NCBI GenBank assembly: GCA_021397835.1
Contig: JAJFZO010000747.1
Span: 2,501-66,500 of the forward strand
Direction: 5' to 3'
DNA from: Moringa oleifera
Lineage: Eukaryota; Streptophyta; Magnoliopsida; Brassicales; Moringaceae
Length of the DNA: 64,000 bases
Below are positions 36,301 through 48,500 of this stretch, piece after piece (within the stretch, counting starts at the first letter, position 1; the number at the start of each line of letters is the position of its first letter). The notes beneath the pieces were generated by a model that was not told the origin of the DNA, searched no databases, and was given only the letters and a program-made list of their open reading frames with translations. The translations under genes were made by a program, and so were the position numbers.

Positions 36301-37700
36301 GTGAGCAAAAAAATCGATTAAATCAAACAAATCAAATCAAACTATTGATTTTGGATCAGTTAATTTTTTTAAGAAAAATTCTTCTTTTATTTTACTGTTT
36401 ACTTTTAATTAAGAGTTAAGTTTTCTTCTCTTTTTTCAAGTAAGTTCTTAAATTTTAATTAATTAATTAAATTTTAATATTTTTTATTTTATATAAATAG
36501 TAAAATATATATATCGTATTAATTTTTTTTAAATTCATATATATTGTCTCTTTTCGATAATGACTTAATTCGAACAAATTCAAATTATTTATGTTCATAA
36601 ATGTATATTTATTTTATAATGTATATTTTAATTTTTTTGTAATTTAAAAGATTTTTATTTTTTATAAATTCTTTATTTATAAATGAATTATTATGAATTT
36701 GATTGTTATTAATTGAAAATACATAAAATATATATTTACATTTACATTGTGTGTTATTTTATAATATTTATAATATTTTATATTAATTATTTTTGAAATT
36801 TGTACATTTTTTATAATAACAATATTATATGACTTAGTAAGTGCTTAATTTAATAAAAATATTTTATATAATTCAAAATTCTATTGGAATATTATTTTTA
36901 ATTTTTATATATTTTTATTGATTAAAACATACAAATTTATGTTTAATTTTTATTGTTATTTAAAAAAAAAAAAGGGGATCAAACCAAACTGAAGTTTGTT
37001 TGATTGAATTGGATCTTTCAATTTTAGTTTAATTTCTTTAAAATCGATCAAAATCAATCTAAATTTGAATCAGATATGAAATCAAATTACTTAATTTTAT
37101 GCTAAGGTAGATTTGAGTGCTTTTATTCTAATTTATTTTAGATTAAATTTTTTTAAACAAACTATTCTATTGATTGGTTTAGATTGAATTTAAATTTTTT
37201 TAAACATCAAACATGCAAAAAGCTATAAATTTACATTAGTAAACTTAATAAATAATACTTTTCATTTCAAGTGATGAAAATTATTCTTTTAAATTATTTG
37301 ATTTTTAAACCAATTAATATTATTTTTACTTAATTAAATAATTTGTATAATTTTTTTGTTCAGAATTAATTACAAAGGGCAATTTTTGTTGTCATAAGAT
37401 GTCTACTTAAAAAAGAGAGGAAAAAATCTGTTTCAAAATTTGGTCTTCATTTTGGGAATTAAACTTAATTTGAGAATTTTTTTATAAGTCTTTAAATTCA
37501 TGTTGTTGGATTTAATTTTCCGAAACAGATTTTAATTTACACTCCAAATTGAATCCATCAGGACGGAAATCATTTGCACCATTCTATCACTTGTGCAGCA
37601 AAGCTACAGCGCTCATTGCGACAAAGCTACTTAGTAGCTTACGGGCAATACTACAAAAATAAATAAAATGAAATTATGGAATTATGGTAAGGAAGATAAT
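36301..37700. other. Very AT-rich gene-free segment
   Basis: No coding potential. It starts TAGGGGTGAGCAAAAAAATCG, which resembles one end of some plant hAT-type non-autonomous elements, followed by repeated ATCAAA(T/C)CAAA words at 36312-36350 and 36975-37090. A matching inverted end was not found, so the identity is open. Confidence 0.4.
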
Positions 37701-37778
37701 TTGTGATTATAGCAACATATTAATTCTTTCTGGAGTGGGCCGCCGAAAACTTCCCCTGTGATATTGCAGCGCATGTTC

Positions 37779-37823
37779 TTTTTTTTTTTTTTTTTTTTCT
37801 AACCAGAGAGAGAGAGAGAGAGA
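37779..37823. repeat. Poly-T followed by AG microsatellite
   Basis: About 20 T at 37779-37798, then nine AG units from 37805. It lies just past the NdhN stop codon, in its probable 3' UTR. Confidence 0.8.
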
Positions 37824-37883
37824 ATCTATGCAGTCGATAGATGTAAGAGAGCCTCGAGGCCAAGTTGCCTCTGGCTGGAGCTG

Positions 37884-38881
37884 TCATTCTGCTTCGACAG
37901 CAGGTAGACCTGCGATTTCCTTGAGTGGTTTCCACATGAACTTTCTCCTGTGCGTAGACAGGGTTAATCATGACTTTTAGAAATGGAGAATCAATAAATG
38001 TAAAGCATGTAGCAGAGGGAGATGCATAAGCCAGAACGCTTACCAGTTTCCACACTCTGCAATAACTCTGACCTTAGGCCGGAGTGTGGGAAGCAAAGCT
38101 AGAAACTGTAGTTCTGATTTGGATAGAACCTGAACACAGTACCCAGAGGATGAGACGATAACAATAGATGCGCCGTGAGTGTAGTGATTAGATGGAATAG
38201 GATGGGGATGTTACCTTGGCTTCAATTATCCACACAACGAGTCCTTTAGCATCCGGAGGTAGCGCGGCAAGCCTGTAATCGACTTCTGGCGGAAAGTACC
38301 ACCTTGCAATGGGCTGTTTCCCAACATGAGCCTACAGTGCACGGAAATTGGAACGCTATTGCTAGTGCTGTTAACAATTCAGAGAAACAATTTAATTTTA
38401 ATTAAAGAAAAAGGAAGCGTACAGGACAAACAGGGTGAACTTTGGTCAGGGTGGTCTCCGGATCACCAAGTCCCCGAGCGGTGAGGTCGAGGAAGTAGTA
38501 GCCCTGATATCTTAGGCGATTGAGGTAGCGACCCTCGTAGCCTCCCTCATGGGGGGTGTATATGGCGAGGGCTTTGTGTTGTTCCACGTCGGAGAGCCAA
38601 CGCCCAAGGTCCAACTTCAGCAAATCTCCTCCGATGAAGTCTCCTATTCCTATTCCACTGCACCTTACCACCCCAACCCGATTACTTGAACCCGATTTAT
38701 CGTGTCTATCTCTGAATCCCATCATCATCGTCGTGGCGTTTCTCTTCGCCATCATCGTTATCTTCTGCTTAATTTGGAATGGGCATGGTGGTCCATGCTG
38801 TAAGCAGCCTGCAGAAGTCGCCATTCTGTTCTCCGTTATTGGATTCGTTTGGTAATGACTAAACATGATTGATGCCTCCAT
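37884..38881 (-). CDS. NDHN: NdhN, subunit N of the chloroplast NAD(P)H dehydrogenase-like complex
   Basis: Four exons on the minus strand: 38881-38423, 38331-38215, 38129-38044, 37947-37884. They splice in phase to 241 aa, or 222 aa from the second ATG at 38824 (MATSAGC). Arabidopsis NdhN is about 209 aa, so the internal start is a real option. A chloroplast transit peptide comes first. The conserved protein then runs GDFIGGDLLKLDLGRWLSDV, HEGGYEGRYLNRLRYQGYYF, DPETTLTKVHPVCP, KQPIARWYFPPEVDYRLAAL, KGLVVWIIEAK, SELQFLALLPTLRPKVRV, AECGNWRKFMWKPLKEIAG. NdhN sits in the stromal arm of the photosynthetic complex I that runs cyclic electron flow around photosystem I. It is head to head with ATM3. 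Confidence 0.95.
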
Positions 38882-39569
38882 GGTTGGATGGGTGAGAAAT
38901 AAGATAAGAAGCTTACCGATTGTCCTCTCACGTTCACCACATATTCACAAACTCTCCTGCTCATGGTCTTTTTAGATCCTCAATTAACACACACTCTGGA
39001 TTTCTTTTTTTTTTTTTTTAATAAGTTTGAAGAGATCATTAATCAAAAATTATCCCGAAACAATATTTGACACTTGGACTAAGAAATACTTCTTTTGCAT
39101 AAAATACCAAAATAATAATCTTCACCAATCCAAAAACTACCACTGCATAAAGTTTTAATTTTTATTTCTAAAAATTTGTAATCATATCAGTACTTTTAAA
39201 TTTTACAAAATTAATCAGTATAATTAAAGCAAAAGAAAGTAAAACATGCAATTCAACTATAGTAGGGCAGGGCAAGCCGAGCATCGTGCCCAACCCCACG
39301 GACGCAGCCCACTGGCCAGCTACAACAGAGCATAGGATGAGATAGTCCCGCACTCCTCCTTTAATTGTCACTGAACTTTTTGGCTCTATTTTCCGTGCTG
39401 GTTTTCACAAGTTTGTCCTATTTCTGCTTCAATTTTGTCTATTCCGCAACCTCAGATTTTCGCTAAATTATTCATTGGCTCTAGATTGAGGTTCATCGCG
39501 TCCCTATTGCGGAAGCTTTGCTATAGATCGAGAGCAATCGGTTAGATTTGAAGAGAAATAGAGGAACAG
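38882..39569. promoter_or_regulatory. Shared divergent promoter, NdhN (-) and ATM3 (+)
   Basis: Only 688 bp separate the two start codons, so both genes must be driven from here. The middle (39003-39240) is AT-rich. The stretch at 39260-39360 is GC-richer. No motif is assigned with confidence. Confidence 0.6.
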
Positions 39570-42500
39570 ATGTTGGGGGCGTCCAGGTGCTTCAGGGCCT
39601 GTGGACTTGCCATCCTGCGCAGCAACTATCATCACCGTAAGCCCTTTGCTCACTTGCGGTGTTCCCATCCTTGTTACAGTTATGGTAATCGACCAGGAAG
39701 TGGCGGAAGAGGCCTTGTTATTGGCAGCAGCGGCAATAGCAGCTCCATCTTTGGAACCAGTCCCCCCGTCCCAAGCAGCAACAGCAGCAAAACATACTGC
39801 AATTTTGCAAGGGGCAAGGCAGTCGGGACGAAAGCTGGCTGCAACATCAATATCAATGCCTTCCTTTCCGATTCGTCCGCTTCTTTGCCGTCCTCCTCGC
39901 CAACCCACCACGTTTGTCTTTAAAAATTCATCCCTTTTATTTAATCCCAAAAGAAGAGATATACTTTGATTAATTTGTGCTTTTTAATCTTGCAAACTGC
40001 TGTTAACAGGGTCCAATGCTCAATCATCGCATCTTGTTCTCTACCTCAACTTCGCATAAGGATGGCCCAACAAAAACAGCCTCGGCGTCAGTGGCTAAAA
40101 CCTCTTCTGACCTGAAGCAGGAACACGTTGCTGACATGAAAATCCTCCGCACTCTCGCTGGTTACTTGTGGATGAGAGACAACCTCGAGTTCCGTTTTAG
40201 GGTCATCACTGCCTTGGCTTTTCTCGTCGGTGCGAAGGTCTTGAACGTTCAGGTCCCCTTCCTCTTCAAGCATGCTGTTGATTGGTTGACCACCTCCACT
40301 GGCAATGCCGGCGTTCTCGCCTCTTTCACCAGTGCTAATCCTACTCTTGTTGCACTTTTTGGTACCCCTGCGGCTGTTCTCGTTGGATATGGCATTGCAC
40401 GGTCGGGGGCTTCTGCTTTCAATGGTATTTGAACTCGCCATTGTTGAATTTGAGCTAAATATCATTTCTTTATGAGTTTAGATGCTTTCTCTGGTGGGTT
40501 CTCGTCTATTTTTCATGGGTCTTCCCTTGTTTTCTTGTCTCATCAAATTTTCCTACTGGATTATAATTGTAATTGATTGCATGCAACTCTCTTGTTGCAG
40601 AACTGCGCACTGCTGTCTTCTCTAAGGTAGCTTTGCGGACAATCCGTTCTGTATCTAGAAAGGTATGCTACTACCTAGATATCATCTTTTATTTTCTTGT
40701 ATGACCTCCAATTGCTGATGCTATATGTCTCTGTTCCTTTCATGTGACTTCCCCGTAGCGTTCTACTTTTGCAGGTCTTCTCACATTTGCATGATCTTGA
40801 TCTCAGCTACCATCTAAGGTATTGCTCTGCTTCTGCAAAGTTCCACATGAAGCAGGCTAGAAAGCAGTGTTACTTTATTAATACAAGTCTTCAGTTGTGT
40901 ACTCTAATTGGATCATGTGAAATGGAACAAAACATTGGCTCAAGCCATAATCTGATTTAGAAGATCAGCTGTCTAGAGAATTTCTTGAAACCTGATGAAA
41001 ATATCAACTTTAATAGTTTCAACTTGAAAATGTCAGGATAGGTCTGAGCATCATTATATTAGGCCCCACAACAGGTCAGAGTGTCAATTGAAGCATTACT
41101 AACCATCTTGATGTGAACCGATGCACTGAAGTATCATTTTGAAATTAAGCTTGGCCAGTGTATCTGATCAATATAGTGTACAGTGTCATTCTTTCCTAAT
41201 ATCGCAAATTGGGTGGTGTTAATGATGCTCTAGATACATGGTTGTATATGATGATGTTCTATGTTCTCCATCAGTTATTTATTTTCAACTGACATTTTCT
41301 GTAGGATACTTCAAACAATGTTCACATGCTTCTTTTCTTACTTGGTTGTGTATTTCTAGACGAGAAACAGGTGCATTAAATAGAACTATTGATCGTGGTA
41401 GCCGTGCAATTAATTTTATCCTCTCATCTATGGTGTTCAATGTTGTTCCCACCATTTTAGAGGTACAGCTTTGCATTAGTTTGCTATTTTATTATGTTAA
41501 GAAACTAAATTCAGTTCTTTGCTGCAAATCCCGTTGGTACATGGCCAGATCTGGCTATCAAAGCTTAATCTAGAACTCAATCTGATTGCTTCTTTATTCT
41601 GAGCAAATTCGACATATTTAATATATATCCTCCAGATATCTATGGTGTCAGGTATACTAGCATACAAGTTCGGAGCACCCTTTGCCTGGATCACTTCACT
41701 TTCCGTCGCTGCATATATTGTTTTCACGCTGACCGTGACACAGGTAGTACTTTTTGTGCGGATTCTTTGTTAATGTCATCCACATGGTTTGTTGAGAATT
41801 GATCTGTTAATCTGTCAATTAACAACAATCTTCATCTGTGGAGTACCTGACAGTTGAAAGCTGTACCAAGTTATCTTCTGTCAATTTACTAGAATGTGCT
41901 GAGTTTCTCCTTGTAGTGCCATGAGTTAATTTTTTTTTTCTTTTTCTCTTCTTGTTTTGTTTATTTTATACTTATTGAGATTCTTTATCCTTCATATGTG
42001 GTTGGGAGAGGGAGTTGGGTTGTTGAAGCAGATGGCATTTCAGTTTTTATTTTTTGTTGTTCTTTTTTATCTACTTTTGTTAAGTCGCTTAGAATTTTGG
42101 CCTTTAGATCCTTCCCCTGACCATTTCACTCGTCTTTGCCAGTGGAGGACCAAGTTTCGGAAGGCTATGAACAAAGCTGACAACGATGCAAGTACAAGGG
42201 CAATTGATTCACTTATCAATTATGAGGTGAGGATGTAATGTATTTTCTTATATTGGTTTTCTGTTAAACTATTGATTGAGTTGAGTGTTATTTCTAAATT
42301 TTTTCCTCTCAATATGTCTTATTATTATTTTTAATTTTCCCAATTTCAGACTGTTAAATATTTCAACAATGAAGATTTTGAAGCTGAAAAGTATGATGAA
42401 TTCTTGAAGAGTAAGTTGTCTCAGTATTGCAGTAGTTAAATTTTAATGTTTATATATTCAATGTGGACTTAATCAGCTGGTCAATCTACACAATGCTAGT

Positions 42501-45500
42501 GTTTAAAGGCACTCATTGAGTGCCTGCAAACTGGTAACATGGTATTCTAATCTGCTATGGTTAAATTGATCTTTGAGTGACTTTTCCATGTTCTGAAGTC
42601 TGTACTGTTTCACATAGGTTACTCATACACATGCTTCATCATTCAAATTTTTTCTGTATAAACAGTTATTTGTGCATATTTTATCATGCTTCTCACATTG
42701 GACCAGCCCTTCTGAGGGCCTTGCTTGTTCCTCTCTTCTAATTGAGCTTCTTACTGTTGGCATTTATGGTTTTGGGTGGTTGATCAACGACTAAATACAA
42801 CATGGTCTTATCTATTACACGGTCCGTGTCTTTCGTGTGGTGATTCTTTAGGTCTATAGGGCCATTTGGTTAATCTATTTTACTCTAACATGCTTAACTG
42901 GCATTTTTTTTAACATGTATTTTGCGGACCAAGAAATAAAAGGAAGTTGTATATTTTACTTGCTTCTTTGTTCCCTCACTTAGTCTTGCTGCTTCCAGGG
43001 TATGAGGATGCTGCCTTGAAAACACAAAGAAGTCTTGCTTTTCTGAACTTTGGCCAAAATGTCATATTTAGTACGGCTCTGTCAGCAGCAATGGTGTTAT
43101 GTTCACATGGGATTATGAATGGTGTGATGACTGTTGGTGATTTGGTAAAACTTTGTCTTAAAATCACAACTTAAGTAAGAGTGTGTGTGTGTGTGTGTGT
43201 GTGTATGTACCTGCATGTGTTTGTCCATATGCCTATAAGTACAGATGAAGTTTGTGAAGTGGTCGAATGATGGTTGAGCATATCACCAATATTCTTTAAA
43301 ACACAGGTTATGGTGAATGGGCTGCTTTTCCAGCTATCTCTTCCGCTCAATTTCCTGGGCAGTGTTTATCGTGAGACCATACAAAGCTTGGTTGATATGA
43401 AGTCTATGTTTCAGTTACTGGAGGTATTCTTGAAACGCTTTTACGAATTTCTCAAGTTCAAGATGCATGTAGTGTACAAGTTTGGTTCTCCTCATGTCTA
43501 CTGTCATCAGTTCAAATTTGTGCCTGATAATTGTGGGTATGATGTTCTTTCCATACAGATTAAGATCCAGATTTTCTGCTTGTCCCAAAGAAAAGGACAC
43601 CTATTATTTCACTCATTTCATCATATATATCACTTCTCTTGCTATAAACTTCTGCTGTGTTGATGAAGCCATGTATAATGTAATGCTTCTTTTGGTGTCT
43701 GCTGCAGGAGAGGGCTGACATCAATAATGAAGATAATGCAAAGCCTCTAAAGTTGAATGGGGGAACCATTCAATTTGACAATGTACACTTCAGGTAATTA
43801 CTGACCCTTTTTTTTTGTCCACTTTGCTTCTGATAAATCTAAGCAAGAACCATACGGTGCAAGAAAAAGCAAAGGTGATTATTGCTAATCAATTCTGATG
43901 TAAATTATGATAAGAATGATCTGTATGAAATTATTGAATTCCATATTTTCAAACTCCGTTCACTATGTTTCAGCAAACTTCTGTTTCATGGATTAGAAAA
44001 GTAACATTAACTAGTCATTTAAGGATTCCACAATACCTTAAATTGTACACTAACTTCTCTTTTCTTTTTCTATAAGTCAAAATTTTTGGTGATAGAGAAA
44101 ATTACTTGTACACAGAGCGTATACAACAGTCACTGAACCAAGAAAAGAAAAAAAAATGAAATAACAAATAAGTTAAGAAGTGGACGAAAATGAGTCTATG
44201 AACTCAAGGAGAAAGCTGTAACTTCTATAATGAAGACTGAGTGAATAATGAACACGGGAAATGGGTCTTGATGACTGTCAAGAGCTTTCTGTACATCCTC
44301 CTCTTTCTATCACACCAAGTAGTCCACATAACATGTAGTGGAATCATCCTCCATCCTTCCACTTGATGCACTTTATTGATCACCACCTCCAACAAGTGGA
44401 CAAATCAACAACTGATCAAGGCATAAACGCAAAAATCCCCATGAAAGTGAACTCTAACCTCCATACTCCTTGGCCGAGGCATAATACAACATTAAGTGAT
44501 CTGAGTAGGATTGTCCAAATGAAGAATTATATCTAAAGCAGCTTTTCAAATGAAGAAAGCCACTTTAGGAGCAGCACCTGTACACCATATCATCTTCCAA
44601 GAAACTTCTCTCTAGGGTTGTGAAGCATGCTTGGAAAAATGATGTCATGTCAAACTCTTCTTTTTCACCAAAAATCATCACTTTCCTGTACATTAACTTA
44701 ATATGATAAATGAAAAAAGGTATCAACCATCCCCAATGCTACTCCTGGACCAGTCTAATAAACTTAGGGTGCCAATGAACACCTCAAGATACTAATCTCA
44801 TTTGTTGATAATCCTTTTTCCTTTTCTGGTTCTGTTGATGATTGACTGCTAATGCATCTTTGTTATATTATAACAGTTACCTGCCAGAGAGAAAGATTCT
44901 TGATGGGGTCTCTTTTGTTGTACCAGCAGGAAAAAGTGTGGCTATCGTTGGCACCAGCGGCAGTGGTAAGGCTTTAGCATGTCCAAATTGTTACTTCTAC
45001 AGGATACCTGTGTCTGTACAACATCCTTTTTCATATTAAATAGTTCTTGTCTGCTATAAAAGGTCTTTATGGACTTTTCTTTGCTTCCTGCTCACCTTTT
45101 TTCATCCTTGTGCTTGTGCTTACCAGGCCATGTATGTTTCAGCAGCAGTCATATGTAGACCTTATTCACTAAATACTTGTTTCTCTCACTTTTCAAGAAA
45201 ACCCACTTTAAGGGTGAAAAGTATGAGAAGCAATTATGAGGCGAAGCCATTTGAATACTTATCTGTAACAAGTAAAAAATGGGGAAAATATTAATGATTT
45301 GTCATTTTTCAGAAACAGCTGCGGATTGTAATTTTCTTTTCTCAAAGCACGTCTTTTCTCTATTCTTAGGTTCAAGTTTTATTTTTTAGTAGTTAAACTC
45401 TTCATTTAGTTTCTTGCTTCCTAAATCTAAATCACAATTATATTGTGTGCCAGTTTCTCTATGGTACCATGTTAGTGAATGCTCACTATGTTCCTTTGAC

Positions 45501-48500
45501 TTGATACATGCAGAGCAGTTTTTATCATACATGTGAAATGTGACCAAGTCTGGAGATGCAGATATAGCTGACAAACTATTATTCTTCATTAATATCTTTG
45601 GCCAACAATTATGTTTAATATACTGAAACTGATAGATTAATATTAACAACTGAGTCCTGTGTGGTTACTTTCTGTGCTTATATGTTGGTTAATTTTCTCG
45701 TAATTAATGCCTTATATGTTGGTCAATTTTCTCGTAATTAATGCCTTTTCCGCTCAATTGGCTTGCAGCACTATTTATATGTCTAATTTTATATGTGGTT
45801 ACAGGCAAGTCGACCATTCTAAGGTTGCTCTTCAGGTTTTTTGACATTCATTCTGGAAGTGTAAGATATGATAATTTATTCACTTCTACATCTATGGACC
45901 CAATATATCACAGAGTTGGTGTTGTAACAAATATTCAAAGTCATTAAATTTCTTTATGACCGATCTTCAGATATCACCTAGTTTGAGATTCTTTTCAGGC
46001 TGATAAATGGAAATAGTATTATTCATGCAGGCAGACACACAATTATGCATTTTTGTTTTATTGGATAGAAAACACAAATAGTATATTACATATGTATATA
46101 TATGTGTGTGTAGACAGATAGATATAGACATTATACAGAGAAGATATTTACACTTTTGCTTTTAGATGAGACCTTTGTCTTTGATCTACAATTATTGTAC
46201 TTTGACTTGCTTCCCTAAAGCACTTATTAGCAACTTGCTTCATTGGCAGATAAGAATTGATTGTCAAGACATACGAGATGTAACACTAGATAGTCTACGG
46301 AAGTCTATTGGTGTTGTACCGCAGGATACCGTAAGTCTGCACTGGCATTGTCATGTTTACTTTCTTGTTTTGCTCTTGTATAAATTCATTGATTCACGTA
46401 TGAGCTGTTGTTAGTTGTGGAACTCATAAGGAGAATTTATGAACTGTGAGCAGGTACTTTTTAATGACACAATATTTCACAATATTCGGTATGGCCGTCT
46501 CTCAGCAACAGAAGAGGAGGTGTGAAACAAATTCTAGTATCGAAGTGGGTTCTGTTGATAATAATTCTTTCTCAGCTGATTACTTACATTTCTTTCAGGT
46601 TTATGATGCTGCTCGACATGCAGCAATTCATGAAACTATCATGAAGTTCCCTGAGAAATATTCTACTGTGGTTGGAGAACGAGGGCTCAAGGTCAGTGAC
46701 CTGCTGCTGTTTCTAATGCTATCTTCCATAGGATGCGTCAGATTTATCAATTAAGGCCAATAAGACTTTTTATCAAATACAGTTTGTGGGCAAAACTGCT
46801 GATTAGGTTGGTGAATTTTTTTTGTCACAAGCAGCTTATCCTACTAAGTAATGAATTATGAAGGTGATTATTGACAAAAATAATGAATTAATAAAGCCCG
46901 TCTAACAAAGATGCAGGGGGGAAAACAGCAAAAGTTTAACTACTTTTGCTGCATTGATGGCTGTTTCTGGTTTCAACTCACAACTGAAGACATGATGAAA
47001 GGAACCAATACAGCTACTAGCCTAAATTTGACAAAGTAAACAAAGATGATGATGATGACAACCATAGTGAACAACAGAACAACGATAAAGATAGTCTCAT
47101 TGACATGCATAGTAAAACCATAAATAAACAGTAAGATGGTGAAAACAATCATAGAGATAACTAATAACTGAGAAATCCTTCTTCTTCTTTTTCTTTTTTT
47201 TTTCAATATGTTAATTTTACAACTAAGGGATGGTTAATTAGATATTTTGCTCTTTTTTTTAGAATCTTGATATTTTCATTGATCGGCTGACTTTTGTTTC
47301 CAGTTAAGCGGTGGTGAGAAGCAGCGTGTGGCACTAGCTCGTGCATTTTTAAAAACTCCTGCTATTCTGTAAGCATACATATAAATTTATATACTATTTT
47401 CTTTAGCATTTGGCATATATATAGCCCTCCGTAGGTCTGGATCTCCTGACGTGACTTAGTTATTGTGAATTTGAGGTGAATCTGTTAGGATTAACTGCTT
47501 AAGATGAAGCCATCAGTGATATTTTTATTGTGTGATTCTTGATTTTCTTTGCAAATGATGATCTACAGTAAAACATGGCTGGTCTAGTGGTTTCTGGCAG
47601 GATGACTTAACTGGTAGTTCCATCTTAATATGACATTTTGGAATCATTTTTCTCCATTTTCCTTATTTCTCTTCTTGATCAATCTTTTTCTTTAATCTCC
47701 CTCTCATGTATTGGTTTATCCATAAAATAACAGTGATGAGCTATTCAGCATTTATGCTGGTCCATGATATAATTGTATTAGAGTTGTCTTATGTCTAAGT
47801 TTAATCTTCTGGGAAAAAAAAAAAAATCTAAGTTTAATCTTATTTGCTGGCAATCACTGAATCTAGTGAGGGTTGATAATAGCATTTGTTTGCAGTCTGT
47901 AATTGTGAAACAATGATGATATCAATCTTCTCTTCTTCCTTACTTGCCGCACCTTCTGTTTTGTCCCACATGATTGGATTTGTTTCATTGGTGTCTGCAG
48001 GTTGTGTGATGAAGGTACAAGTGCACTTGACAGCACAACTGAAGCAGAGGTATTAAGTGCGTTGAAGTCACTAGCAAATAACAGGACTTCAATTTTCATT
48101 GCTCACAGGTTAACAACTGCAATGCAATGCGATGAGGTAAACATTCTTTCTAGCAAATATGGCTGCTATCATGCTGTGAGTTTTGGAGGAGTTTTCTTAC
48201 TCTTCTCTGAATTAAATGCTTGCTCCACTTGTTTTTCTTTTTCTTTTGTCACAAAATAGGTCACAGATGTAGATATTAAATGTAAATTTGCAGTTAGCTA
48301 TAGAATTTTAGATTTCTATAAACTCCACATATTCTTCCTCATTTACAAAGAAACCTCTGGACGCCCGAAGTTTCAAAACAGGCACATTCCTTGACCACCT
48401 TTATAGGGTTCTCCATCCCTTTTAAAACCCTTTTGCTTCTTTTCACCGCCTTCTCCCCTCCACCCCCCCCAAACTCCCCCCAAAACACCCCGCAACCCCC

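Noticed and set aside
46973..47206. 77-codon minus-strand ORF of basic and hydrophobic residues
   Set aside because: It is intronic in ATM3, with a poly-Arg/Lys start from a TTCTTCTTCTTT tract.
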